A stretch of 35,061 nt of DNA from a virus, in IMG/VR virus record IMGVR_UViG_3300023440_000013, positions 1 to 35,061 of that record, one strand, 5' to 3'. The notes beneath the pieces were generated by a model. The model was not told the DNA's origin, searched no databases, and saw only the letters and a list, made by a program, of their open reading frames with translations. Both the position numbers and the translations under genes were made by a program. Positions 1 through 6,141 of this stretch are shown one piece after another (within the stretch, counting starts at the first letter, position 1; every line of letters starts with the position of its first letter).

Positions 1-268
1 GCTTAAGGTGCTGGGTAAGCAAGTAGCCGCAAATTTCTTGCAATGTGCGTTGTGTACTCTTGTCCGGTAAAACCCTGTCAAGGTATCTGTGGAATATCTC
101 ATTATTGGGTGCATTGGGTGCGTATCCAAAATTAAGGTAATAGGTAAAAAAATCCCTTGGGTCGTGTTGCCCAAGCTCTACAGAACCATCAGAATGAATA
201 GTCAAGGTTCCATTGCTCAGATTTATTTTTGTTTCGGAACTTGGCCTAAAATTTGATATTCGTTCCAT
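1..268 (-). CDS. D5-type (SF3) phage/plasmid primase-helicase, partial
   Basis: Reading from the ATG at 268 to the window edge gives 89 residues, running off the left end. The fragment contains LSNGTLTIHSDGSVEL, then HDPRDFFTYYLNFGYAPNA, then FHRYLDRVLPD and LQEICGYLLTQH. This order matches the region of P4/D5-type primase-helicases just before the Walker A motif (NG-hydrophobic core, HxPxxFFT, PNA, LP(D/E), LQExxGYxLT). The Walker motifs would lie off-window. The same frame is open upstream only to an in-frame TAA at 347-349 and has no other start there, so the N-terminal primase half of a normal 500-800 residue protein is absent. The start has no good Shine-Dalgarno site. It could be a stand-alone helicase module or a 5'-truncated gene. 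Family match is fairly secure; completeness is not. Confidence 0.65.
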   Translation of the reverse strand, partial: MERISNFRPSSETKINLSNGTLTIHSDGSVELGQHDPRDFFTYYLNFGYAPNAPNNEIFHRYLDRVLPDKSTQRTLQEICGYLLTQHLK

Positions 269-518
269 TTTGGAACCGGAATTAATTTTGTTTGCATAAT
301 TTACCTCGTAATTTACAAATCGCCGCTGAATGTTGCGGCTTGAGGCTTATTACCCAGATGTGAATCCCGTCTATTGCTTCGTTGCGATAGGCGGGATTTA
401 GGCGGGATTTCAAATTGTAAATAAAATCGAGAGATGTTATTATTTTATAATATATATCATGTACTTATATGTTGCTAAGATGTTATGAATGCGGGTTAAA
501 TACATTAGAAGAGAAACG
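269..518. other. Divergent intergenic region with hairpin and direct repeat
   Basis: No supported gene lies here between the minus-strand helicase fragment and the plus-strand late block. It holds an imperfect inverted repeat (AATCCCGTCTAT at 363-374 with ATAGGCGGGATT at 387-398, one G-U pair, 12-nt loop) and a direct repeat GGCGGGATTT at 390-399 and 401-410. The stretch 421-480 is very AT-rich and includes TATAAT at 446-451, but no well-spaced -35 box was found. The position is suited to promoters or a replication start; neither is proven. Confidence 0.5.
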
Positions 519-818
519 ATGAACCAAGAAGAAAATCTATTGACGGAAAATCTATTGACGGAAGTTAAGTTGGGCATTGAGGCTGAATATTTCCTTCGGA
601 GTGACCTAGGTAAATATATTATTAAAAAAGTTAATGAGGAGCGTGAAAATGCTATCGAAGAATTAGTAAAGACTTATCCTAAAAGGGAAGGCATAGAAAA
701 AATTATTGAGTTACAGAATGCAGTATATAGGGCAGATTCATTACAGACATGGTTAGCAGAAGCTATTCAAAATGGTTTTTATGCTGAAGAGCAACTGAAA
801 ATACAAGATGAGGTTTAA
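519..818 (+). CDS. Conserved small phage protein upstream of scaffold (99 aa)
   Basis: The reading frame opens at an ATG at 489, but the ATG at 519 is preferred because a GAGA purine run lies just upstream and the protein then begins MNQEENLL; the earlier start has no ribosome site. The DNA contains a short tandem repeat giving NLLTENLLTE. The body (EYFLRSDLGKYIIKK, LQNAVYRADSLQTWLAEAI) is predicted helical and resembles small proteins encoded just before the scaffold in other short-tailed phages; that resemblance is from memory of the family pattern. It has no known enzymatic motif. The stop is two bases before the scaffold ATG, so both are probably translated together. Role unknown; an assembly accessory is plausible. 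Confidence 0.75.
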   Translation: MNQEENLLTENLLTEVKLGIEAEYFLRSDLGKYIIKKVNEERENAIEELVKTYPKREGIEKIIELQNAVYRADSLQTWLAEAIQNGFYAEEQLKIQDEV

Positions 819-819
819 A

Positions 820-1680
820 ATGACAGTAGAAAATACTGAAATTGAAAGGGATACTGGTCATAGGGACGCATTAGAATCAATAGCTGAGAACCATGAAAAT
901 TCTATTGAGTCGGAAGTTATTGAAAACGTTGATAAAAGTTTTGACGAACAAAAAATTAATGTTAAAATAGACGGTGAAGAATTAGAATTACCTCTTTCAG
1001 AAGTTGTGAAGGGCTATCAAAAGGACGCTACAGCAAGTAAGCGACTGGCTGACGCCAGAGAAAAATTGAAAGAGTTAGAACAAAGAGAAGCAGAGTTAAA
1101 AGAACGTGAGCTTTCTCTAAAGGCTAAAGAGTCTGAAGAGTCCACCGAGACTCAAAGCGCGGATGAACTACCAAGCGAGGGCGATAAATCCGATGCCGAA
1201 CGCATGTATCAGCAGTTGTTATATGGTGATGATGAAGAAGGTGTAAAAGTTGTTGAGACGTTTATCGATAAATTTGGACGCGCGGAATCCCAAGCTATCC
1301 CCACCGATGAAATAATCTCAATTGCTACGCAAAATGTATTGCAAACAATACTATACAATGAGGCGTTAGACAAATTCAAACGTGATTTTTCAGATGTTGC
1401 AGAAGATGATTTTTTGGCGAATTATGCCAGTTCTTTATTGAAGCAAGCGGCGGCTGAATCGCAGACGTACGAAGAAGCGTTTGAAAAAGTCGGAAATGCT
1501 GCAAGAGAAAAAGCACTTGAAATTGCTAAAAAGTTCAGAGCTAATGAGCGGAATGACCGCAAAGAATCATTGGAGCCTGAGCCATCACGGTTAAGTGTAG
1601 CAGCAGAACGACCGCTTGAAAAAACAGAAACCATGGCAGATATAATTGCTGAAATTCGGAAACAAAGGGGTCAGATGTAA
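820..1680 (+). CDS. Capsid scaffolding protein
   Basis: A 286-residue acidic protein directly upstream of the major capsid gene, the usual place for a scaffold. Around residues 45-75 it has KIDGEELELPLSEVVKGYQKD, the conserved phage scaffold pattern (VDGEE-x-LPLxEVxKGYxxDA). A charged coiled coil follows (residues 80-115, rich in E, K, L). The C-terminal third is helical with more charged residues, typical of proteins that co-assemble with and then leave the procapsid. The ATG at 820 is preferred to the one at 808 because GAGG at 810-813 sits six bases upstream. A 52-base gap without a terminator separates it from the capsid gene, so co-transcription is likely. No protease motif is seen. Confidence 0.8.
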   Translation: MTVENTEIERDTGHRDALESIAENHENSIESEVIENVDKSFDEQKINVKIDGEELELPLSEVVKGYQKDATASKRLADAREKLKELEQREAELKERELSLKAKESEESTETQSADELPSEGDKSDAERMYQQLLYGDDEEGVKVVETFIDKFGRAESQAIPTDEIISIATQNVLQTILYNEALDKFKRDFSDVAEDDFLANYASSLLKQAAAESQTYEEAFEKVGNAAREKALEIAKKFRANERNDRKESLEPEPSRLSVAAERPLEKTETMADIIAEIRKQRGQM

Positions 1681-1732
1681 TTCTGGCGTTTTATGTCGTG
1701 AGACAAGTTTTATCCCATAGCAGGAAATTATT

Positions 1733-3918
1733 ATGGCAGGTCAATTATGGGGAGTAAATACACTTGGCGGGTATATGTACTCTCTCAATCTATCAAGGGA
1801 ATTGCGTTACGCATTGCAACCTTTGGTTAAATTCCGCCAATTTGCTGATGTGCATGATGCATCTCAGCAAGGTAAAAAGAAAGGGGATCAGTTCCATTAA
1901 TATACCGGTGGAATAAAAACCTCACCGTATGCTGGAATATCTGGTTAGGTCATATCAACTAATAAGGTGAAATGGATATGAATACAGACAATCAGCAGGA
2001 AACTGCGAAAGATACAGAAATAGCATGGTTGGCTGGTTTTCTAGATAGTGATGGGAGTGTACAAATGACATTGCCACGATCCACAAAAGCAAATAACCAT
2101 AGAGTAGTAAATTTATGGGTGGACTTTAGCAATGGAGACCCAGCTATTATTGAGAAAGCATCAAATATTCTTGATAAAATGGGTATAGGTTTTCATATAG
2201 CACAAAAGTTTGTAAAGCCTATAAAAAAGGAAGGCGATGGATACTATTTGCCAAGACGTAAAATTTGTCTGGCTATAAAGATAGGTAAAATTGCTAATAT
2301 CAAGAAAATCCTTGAAGCCTTGTTGCCATACTTTGCTGGGCAGAAGGCAGCTTTAAGCAGGATTATAGTAAAGTTCTGTGAAAGACGATTGACGCAAGGA
2401 CGTAAACCATATGTTCAGGAAGACCTTGTAATTGTGCAGGAATTTTTTGAACAAAAAGATGGTCGCTATGCTGCTCAAAATTTAGAGTATCTTGACAGGT
2501 TCCTCATCGACTAAACGTGAGGCTCAATAATGAGATGTTATAGTCAGAGCTTGCTGGAGACAGTAAGAGAGAGAATGAAGAGTCTCTCCGCCCAATATGG
2601 GTCATAAAAGTAACAGAATGTGGAACGTATACTCTGATGTACAAACACAGGGTTCGACGTTGAATGAAACTGATGTTATGCCTGAGACTAATTTTACTAT
2701 TACTCAAGGCACGTTGACGATCACAGAAGCAGGTAACTCTGTTCCTTACACGGGTAAGTTGGACGATTTATCGGAGCATCCGGTAAAAGAGATTATCAAT
2801 AAGGTATTGAAGAATGATGCTAAGAAAGCGTTTGACATTCTTGCACATGCCGAGTTTGATAAAACTCCCTTACGTGTTGCCCCGACAGGTGGTAACTCAG
2901 CAACCTCTGTAACATTGTCAACAGGTGGTTCAACGACAATTATAAATAACATTGCACTTGGTAAAGATCATGTCAAGGCTATTTCAGATATTATGAAAGA
3001 GCGTGATATTCCTCCTTATCAAGGTGATAGTTATTTTTGTATTGCGCATCCGACGACTTTTCGGAAATTCAAAAATGATTTGGAAGCAATCCATCAGTAT
3101 GTAGATGCTGGTTTTGTCAAAATCATGAATGGCGAGATTGGTCGTTATGAGGGAATGAGGTTTATAGAACAAACCAACATTGCCAAGGAAACATGGACAA
3201 ACGGTGCCTCAAACTGGGCATATTTTTTCGGTGCAGATACGGTGGCCGAAGCAATTGCTTGCCCTGAGGAAATCAGAGGTGGATTCGCCTCTTTAGCTGC
3301 GTAAGCAGTTATGGCAACTGGGTTAATTGCTGGGAAATCTAAGTCTTACGTTATTAATTAATAATGGTTTTTAAAGATATGACAATCAGCAGCCAAGCCG
3401 CATTAGCGGACGGTTCATCGACTACCGGGTTACCGGATATGCAGACTCAAGTGAGTCCAAACGCCCAGCCCCCATTATGGGGTGAAGATATAGTCACATC
3501 TGCATGGAAACATGCAGCAGTAAAGCAAGCTTTTGAAGGGAATTATGATATTTCTGATAATGGATGTTGGGAATGGAATAAAGGGAAAAGTCATGGATAT
3601 GGCGAATTGAGAGTTCGTAGTGTATTTGGTGATAAACCTGTATATGCGCATAGGATATCATTTTTATTAAATTATCATCCTATTTCCGATGGACATTACT
3701 GGCATAAATAAAGCAACAGTAAGAGATGTTGTTTTAGGCAAAACTTGGAAAAGCTTGTATAAACGGCATAGAATTAACGACTCTATGTGAAGATTATGAA
3801 AATCCCAACGGATTACGGAAGAAGCCGAGGGGTAGCGTGGTATTATCTAGGTGGTTTTGGCCTGGTGCACACTGATGCTACACAAGCCCGAATCTTGAAA
3901 TGGGATAGCGCAGGGTAA
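1733..3918 (+). CDS. Major capsid protein, N4-gp56 family, interrupted by two group I introns
   Basis: The gene is in three exons: 1733-1897 (55 codons, MAGQLWGVNTLGG to GDQFH), 2621-3280 (220 codons, WNVYSDVQTQG to CPEEIRG) and 3799-3918 (39 codons plus stop, KIPTDYGRSRGVAWYYLGG to LKWDSAG). Joined they give 314 residues with motifs of the N4-gp56 capsid family: GDxFHWNVYSDV across junction 1 and EEIRGKIPTDYGRSRGVAWYYLGGFGL across junction 2, whose continuity supports the exon borders. Each 5' exon ends in T and each intron ends in G, as group I splicing requires. The start has AGGA eight bases upstream. A scaffold gene precedes it and a decoration-like gene follows. Without splicing the frame would stop after 55 codons, so virion production depends on the ribozymes. 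Confidence 0.88.
1898..2620 (+). ncRNA. Group I intron 1 of the capsid gene
   Basis: A 723-base intron. The 5' exon end GTTCCAT (1891-1897) pairs with the internal guide GTGGAAT (1908-1914), putting the required U-G wobble at the splice site. The first exon-2 bases TGG (2621-2623) can pair with CCG at 1905-1907 as P10. Core elements are visible: P-like TGCTGGAAT (1930-1938), Q-like AATCAGCAGG (1990-1999), R-like ending CATCGACTA (2498-2513) and S-like ending TTATAGTC (2532-2544). The intron ends in G at 2620. The endonuclease gene is looped out between Q and R. Splice sites are inferred from pairing plus capsid protein continuity. Confidence 0.88.
1972..2514 (+). CDS. LAGLIDADG homing endonuclease (intron 1)
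   Basis: A 180-residue protein with one LAGLIDADG motif, AWLAGFLDSDGSV, at residues 18-30; the acidic residue needed for metal-dependent cleavage is present. A single motif implies a homodimer cutting a near-palindromic site, expected to be the intronless capsid allele around the FH/WN junction. The length is normal for single-motif enzymes and no frameshift is seen, so it is probably active. AAGGTG lies just upstream of the ATG. Its first codons overlap the intron Q element and its last codons (ending FLID) overlap the R element, so ribozyme and enzyme share sequence. It may also act as a maturase, which cannot be told from sequence. Confidence 0.88.
   Translation: MDMNTDNQQETAKDTEIAWLAGFLDSDGSVQMTLPRSTKANNHRVVNLWVDFSNGDPAIIEKASNILDKMGIGFHIAQKFVKPIKKEGDGYYLPRRKICLAIKIGKIANIKKILEALLPYFAGQKAALSRIIVKFCERRLTQGRKPYVQEDLVIVQEFFEQKDGRYAAQNLEYLDRFLID
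3281..3798 (+). ncRNA. Group I intron 2 of the capsid gene
   Basis: A 518-base intron. The 5' exon end AGAGGT (3275-3280) pairs fully with the guide GCCTCT (3287-3292), again with U-G at the splice site. GGATT (3281-3285) can pair with AATCC (3801-3805) of exon 3 as P10, two bases into the exon. Core: P AATTGCTGGGAAA (3325-3337), Q AATCAGCAGC (3384-3393), R GGTTCATCGACTA (3412-3424) and a near-consensus S AAGATATAGTC (3485-3495). The intron ends in G at 3798. The core is compact and lies before the decayed HNH gene, in contrast to intron 1. Confidence 0.88.
3500..3790 (+). pseudogene. Decayed HNH homing endonuclease (intron 2)
   Basis: The first part reads (to 3711) DNGCWEWNKGKSHGYGELRV ... 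YAHRISFLLNYHPISDG, the start of an HNH_3-type intron endonuclease (CWEWxGxxxxxGYG, AHRxSxxLxxGPIPDG). The next family block, which carries the catalytic His-Asn-His and usually reads like HxCDNPxCVNPxHL, is missing; the frame instead ends HYWHK and stop. In the +1 frame, 3698-3790 reads ITGINKATVRDVVLGKTWKSL, matching the C-terminal helix-turn-helix DNA-binding tail of such enzymes. An internal deletion with a frameshift therefore removed the active site. The frame is open upstream to 3364, but that stretch is ribozyme core and probably not protein. No nuclease activity is expected. Confidence 0.75.
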
Positions 3919-3928
3919 TTTTAATTAA

Positions 3929-3957
3929 AGCGCCAGTTTCGGCTGGTGCTATTTTAT
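3929..3957 (+). terminator. Hairpin after the capsid gene, possible terminator
   Basis: AGCGCCAG (3929-3936) pairs with CTGGTGCT (3943-3950), eight pairs with one G-U, loop TTTCGG, followed by ATTTTAT. It lies 10 bases after the capsid stop. The short, interrupted T-run suggests a partial terminator that would raise capsid over downstream expression. Confidence 0.5.
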
Positions 3958-3969
3958 CAATCAAGCGTA

Positions 3970-4000
3970 ACTCCCCGTCCTTAGGGCTGGGAGTAGTCAA
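3970..4000 (+). mobile_element. Possible right-end scar of an IS200/IS605-type element
   Basis: ACTCCC (3970-3975) pairs with GGGAGT (3989-3994). Inside, GTCC (3977-3980) pairs with GGGC (3984-3987) around TTA. It is followed by AGTCAA ending at 4000. This two-step hairpin closely matches the right-end hairpin of IS605-family elements (CTCCCC, GTCC, loop, GGGC, GGGGAG, then a TCAA-like cleavage tetranucleotide). One mismatch (C3976 against T3988) and the absence of any tnpA or tnpB nearby make this at most a remnant. It could instead be a phage regulatory hairpin before the next gene. Confidence 0.35.
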
Positions 4001-4014
4001 AAAGGTAAACATAT

Positions 4015-4368
4015 ATGGCATATGATAACCCACAAACAACCGTCTACAGGTTCCCTGCGGCTAATATTGCAACTTCCGGAACTGTTGGACAGTTTATTGG
4101 CCCATCGGGTAAAAAGGGCCGAGTTACAGACATTGGTTATGTTATTACAACGAATACCACTGTTGCACCAACTTTAATTTCAATTGGTATTAGTGGTAAT
4201 ACAAGCAAGTTCGCAACAAACAGCGTTCCTGTGGGCGTGGCGAATACAGTTGGTAATGGTGTAACTGATATTGCTGATATTGATGCGGATGTCGCCGTAC
4301 TGGTCACTACTGATGGTGGCTGTACTGCTGGTGCTGCGGATTTGTTGGTAATGATTGAGTGGTATTAA
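4015..4368 (+). CDS. Capsid decoration-like / head protein (117 aa)
   Basis: The protein begins MAYDNPQTTVYRFPAANIA and continues GTVGQFIGPSGKKGRVTDIGYVITTNTT, ending DLLVMIEWY. This pattern (DNPQT-x-YRFPA, IGPxGKxGRVxDI, VxIEWY) is familiar from proteins encoded right after N4-gp56-type capsid proteins, where a capsid surface or head-stabilising role is assumed. Composition is beta-rich and poor in charged residues, as for decoration proteins. AAGG lies upstream of the ATG; a second in-frame ATG at 4021 is possible. Function is inferred from family pattern and position, not from a catalytic motif. Confidence 0.7.
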   Translation: MAYDNPQTTVYRFPAANIATSGTVGQFIGPSGKKGRVTDIGYVITTNTTVAPTLISIGISGNTSKFATNSVPVGVANTVGNGVTDIADIDADVAVLVTTDGGCTAGAADLLVMIEWY

Positions 4369-4382
4369 CCGTCAGTAACTGG

Positions 4383-4403
4383 AGGCCGTCTTTATGGCGG
4401 CCT
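4383..4403 (+). other. Intergenic hairpin
   Basis: AGGCCG (4383-4388) pairs with CGGCCT (4398-4403) around a 9-nt loop, between the decoration-like gene and the next small gene. No T-run follows, so it is more likely an mRNA stability or processing element than a terminator. Confidence 0.4.
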
Positions 4404-4424
4404 ATGGTGAAATCATGAAATATT

Positions 4425-4634
4425 ATGAAAATTAAATATTATGAAAATTTAGGTAAAAATTCTTTCGGCGATGCTACGGCTGAAAATGTTCGTGATGGTT
4501 CATTTAATGCTGAAATGGATACGTTACCTGATGTAGATAATTACGGTTATGAAAAACTGGATTTTTTATATCCTGAAAAAGAAAGCATCAAGGACGGTGG
4601 ATTCTTGGGTCGACAAAAAGGTGAAGCACGATGA
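4425..4634 (+). CDS. Small hypothetical protein (69 aa)
   Basis: The protein begins MKIKYYENLGKNSFGDATAENV and ends GGFLGRQKGEAR. It is short, acidic and has no known motif. The start region contains a direct repeat of AAATATTATGAAAATT, which places several ATGs near each other; 4425 gives the full frame. Its stop overlaps the next ATG by four bases (ATGA), implying coupled translation. The GGFLGR tail is reminiscent of small virion-associated proteins in related phages. Function not recognised. Confidence 0.6.
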   Translation: MKIKYYENLGKNSFGDATAENVRDGSFNAEMDTLPDVDNYGYEKLDFLYPEKESIKDGGFLGRQKGEAR

Positions 4635-4903
4635 ATCATAAAATGAAGATGGATTATGATGGTGACTACGACAATAGTTCCATGCAATCAGGTATGAGCA
4701 AGAAAGAATATGGTCGATATGAAAGCATGGGTGAGAACTTTGATGTTCGTGGCGATATGAGGGCTATTCCAGAAACTGGCGCGTCTTATTCCGGTGATTA
4801 TGAAAAATCTCTGGGTGATGCCAAGCGTTCTGACGTTATGACAGGTTTTTATGGTAAGTCTAAAATCACAAAATATACTGGGATCGACGATGGTTTTGCT
4901 TGA
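4631..4903 (+). CDS. Small hypothetical protein (90 aa), Tyr/Met/Asp-rich
   Basis: The protein is hydrophilic, rich in Asp, Tyr, Gly, Ser and Met (MNHKMKMDYDGDYDNSSMQS), and looks largely disordered. It starts in the ATGA overlap with the previous stop and overlaps the next start by 14 bases, so it sits in a tightly coupled cluster of small genes between capsid and adaptor. No known domain. A minor virion or assembly role is plausible only from position. Confidence 0.6.
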   Translation: MNHKMKMDYDGDYDNSSMQSGMSKKEYGRYESMGENFDVRGDMRAIPETGASYSGDYEKSLGDAKRSDVMTGFYGKSKITKYTGIDDGFA

Positions 4904-5204
4904 TAAATCAAAGCCTTATGATGAAGTCTTTGGCGAACCAATGCCATATAAATATATCCAGGGTGGACGATATTTTAAGGCCAGCGGTGAGGAATTGGTC
5001 GAGGATATAGCTATAGGCGATAGCGTGCAAATCACATCCCATGTACAGGATGATAATGAAGAAAAAGTTATTGCTGCGCTTAAAACTATAACTGAAGACG
5101 AATTAACATCTACAGGCAAACCAAAAGTTTCAATTGTACGTGAGCGTTCCGGTGTTGAAGTTGACATCAAAACAATCAATCAATTATGGACGCAGCTACA
5201 ATAA
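4890..5204 (+). CDS. Hypothetical protein between head and adaptor genes (104 aa)
   Basis: The frame opens upstream at 4851, but the ATG at 4890 (MVLLDKSKPYDEVFGEP) is preferred because GGGA lies six bases upstream and the earlier part lies inside the preceding gene. It reads PYKYIQGGRYFKASGEELVED then IKTINQLWTQLQ at the C-terminus. No catalytic motif is visible. The small alpha/beta composition and the position before the adaptor gene would fit a head-completion or virion-associated protein. It overlaps the adaptor start by 19 bases. Function not recognised. Confidence 0.65.
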   Translation: MVLLDKSKPYDEVFGEPMPYKYIQGGRYFKASGEELVEDIAIGDSVQITSHVQDDNEEKVIAALKTITEDELTSTGKPKVSIVRERSGVEVDIKTINQLWTQLQ

Positions 5205-5833
5205 TAGTTCGAGCAAGGCAGTGGGTTGACGACAATGAAAACCCACAGTTTGCAACTGATGCAGAATATCTTGTATGGGTTGATGAAGCTGCACAGGAGG
5301 CTTGCCGTCGCGGTCGTTTCTTGATGGCTAAGAAGCAAATATCAGTAGTTGCTAATACATCAACATACAGCCTTCCTTCTGATACAATCCTTGTCAGGAG
5401 AGCAAAGCTATCGAGTGAGATATTACCTTTACAAGAAACCAGCTACTTAACGTTAGACGAAGACGTTAGTGGCTGGGAATCTGAAACAGGTACCCCGCTT
5501 GAATATTTTACAGATATGGAAACAGATAAGATAACTCTGTATCCAACGCCTGACGCTAATAATACATTAGATTTGGTAACTATTACCGAACATCCTGCAA
5601 TTACTCAAACAACCGACACACCATTAATTCCAACTCGATTTCATAATTCATTAGTGCATTGGCTTTGTTATCGCTATTTTCAACGATTTGATGAGGATAC
5701 TAATAACGAACAAAGAGCAGAATATCATCGTTCATTGTTTGTCCATGAATTTGGGGAAAGAAGTTCTGCTAAAGACGAAATATTCCAGTTAAGAAACAGG
5801 CCATTTAATAATTTTGATGGTGGGCCTTACTAA
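5186..5833 (+). CDS. Head-to-tail adaptor protein
   Basis: A 215-residue protein beginning MDAATIIVRARQWVDDNENPQFATDAEYLVWVDEAAQEACRR. A helical N-terminus with a WVDEA segment is typical of phage adaptor proteins that bind under the portal. The middle (YSLPSDTILVRRAKL, ITLYPTPDANNTLDL) has the beta elements common to this group, and the C-terminus (HWLCYRYFQRFDEDTNNEQRAEYHRSLF) has the helix that packs on the portal. It is expected to extend the portal channel and join it to the tail. It overlaps the previous gene by 19 bases and the next by one base (TAATG). The portal gene itself is not in the window. Confidence 0.7.
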   Translation: MDAATIIVRARQWVDDNENPQFATDAEYLVWVDEAAQEACRRGRFLMAKKQISVVANTSTYSLPSDTILVRRAKLSSEILPLQETSYLTLDEDVSGWESETGTPLEYFTDMETDKITLYPTPDANNTLDLVTITEHPAITQTTDTPLIPTRFHNSLVHWLCYRYFQRFDEDTNNEQRAEYHRSLFVHEFGERSSAKDEIFQLRNRPFNNFDGGPY

Positions 5834-6141
5834 TGGTAAATAATGAAATCATAGATGGATTTTCTATTGAGCAATTAGGGGTAGGTGGAATAGCATTCTA
5901 TTGTTTATATGTTCTTATCAGGAATCTTATAAAAAATCAAAACGAAGAAAGAAGGCAATGGATTGAAGCCTATCAGGCGCAAGGTAAAATGCACGATGAA
6001 AGACAGCGGGAAACCAATGCAGTAATAAGAGAATTAACAGCGGTAATGAAAGAATCAAATGCTGTTATGAGAGACGCAAATGCGCGTCGTAGATATTGTG
6101 ATGGAATGAAAAATGGCAAAAATATCGACTTATCCAATTAA
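5833..6141 (+). CDS. Single-TM protein with coiled coil, holin candidate
   Basis: A 102-residue protein with one hydrophobic segment (VGGIAFYCLYVLIRNLI, residues about 16-33), then a long charged helix rich in E, R, Q and N with repeats of the type NAVxRELTAVMKESNAVMRDAN. One membrane span plus a cytoplasmic coiled coil is seen in class III-like holins and in some tail or spanin proteins. It begins in a TAATG overlap with the adaptor stop and overlaps the fibre start by 29 bases. The lytic transglycosylase lies far away on the other strand, so a lysis role is only a guess. Confidence 0.6.
   Translation: MVNNEIIDGFSIEQLGVGGIAFYCLYVLIRNLIKNQNEERRQWIEAYQAQGKMHDERQRETNAVIRELTAVMKESNAVMRDANARRRYCDGMKNGKNIDLSN

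Noticed and set aside
2597-3304. Independent gene starting at 2597 and ending at 3304
   Set aside because: The first 8 codons are intron 1 and the last 8 intron 2; the true coding part is capsid exon 2 (2621-3280).
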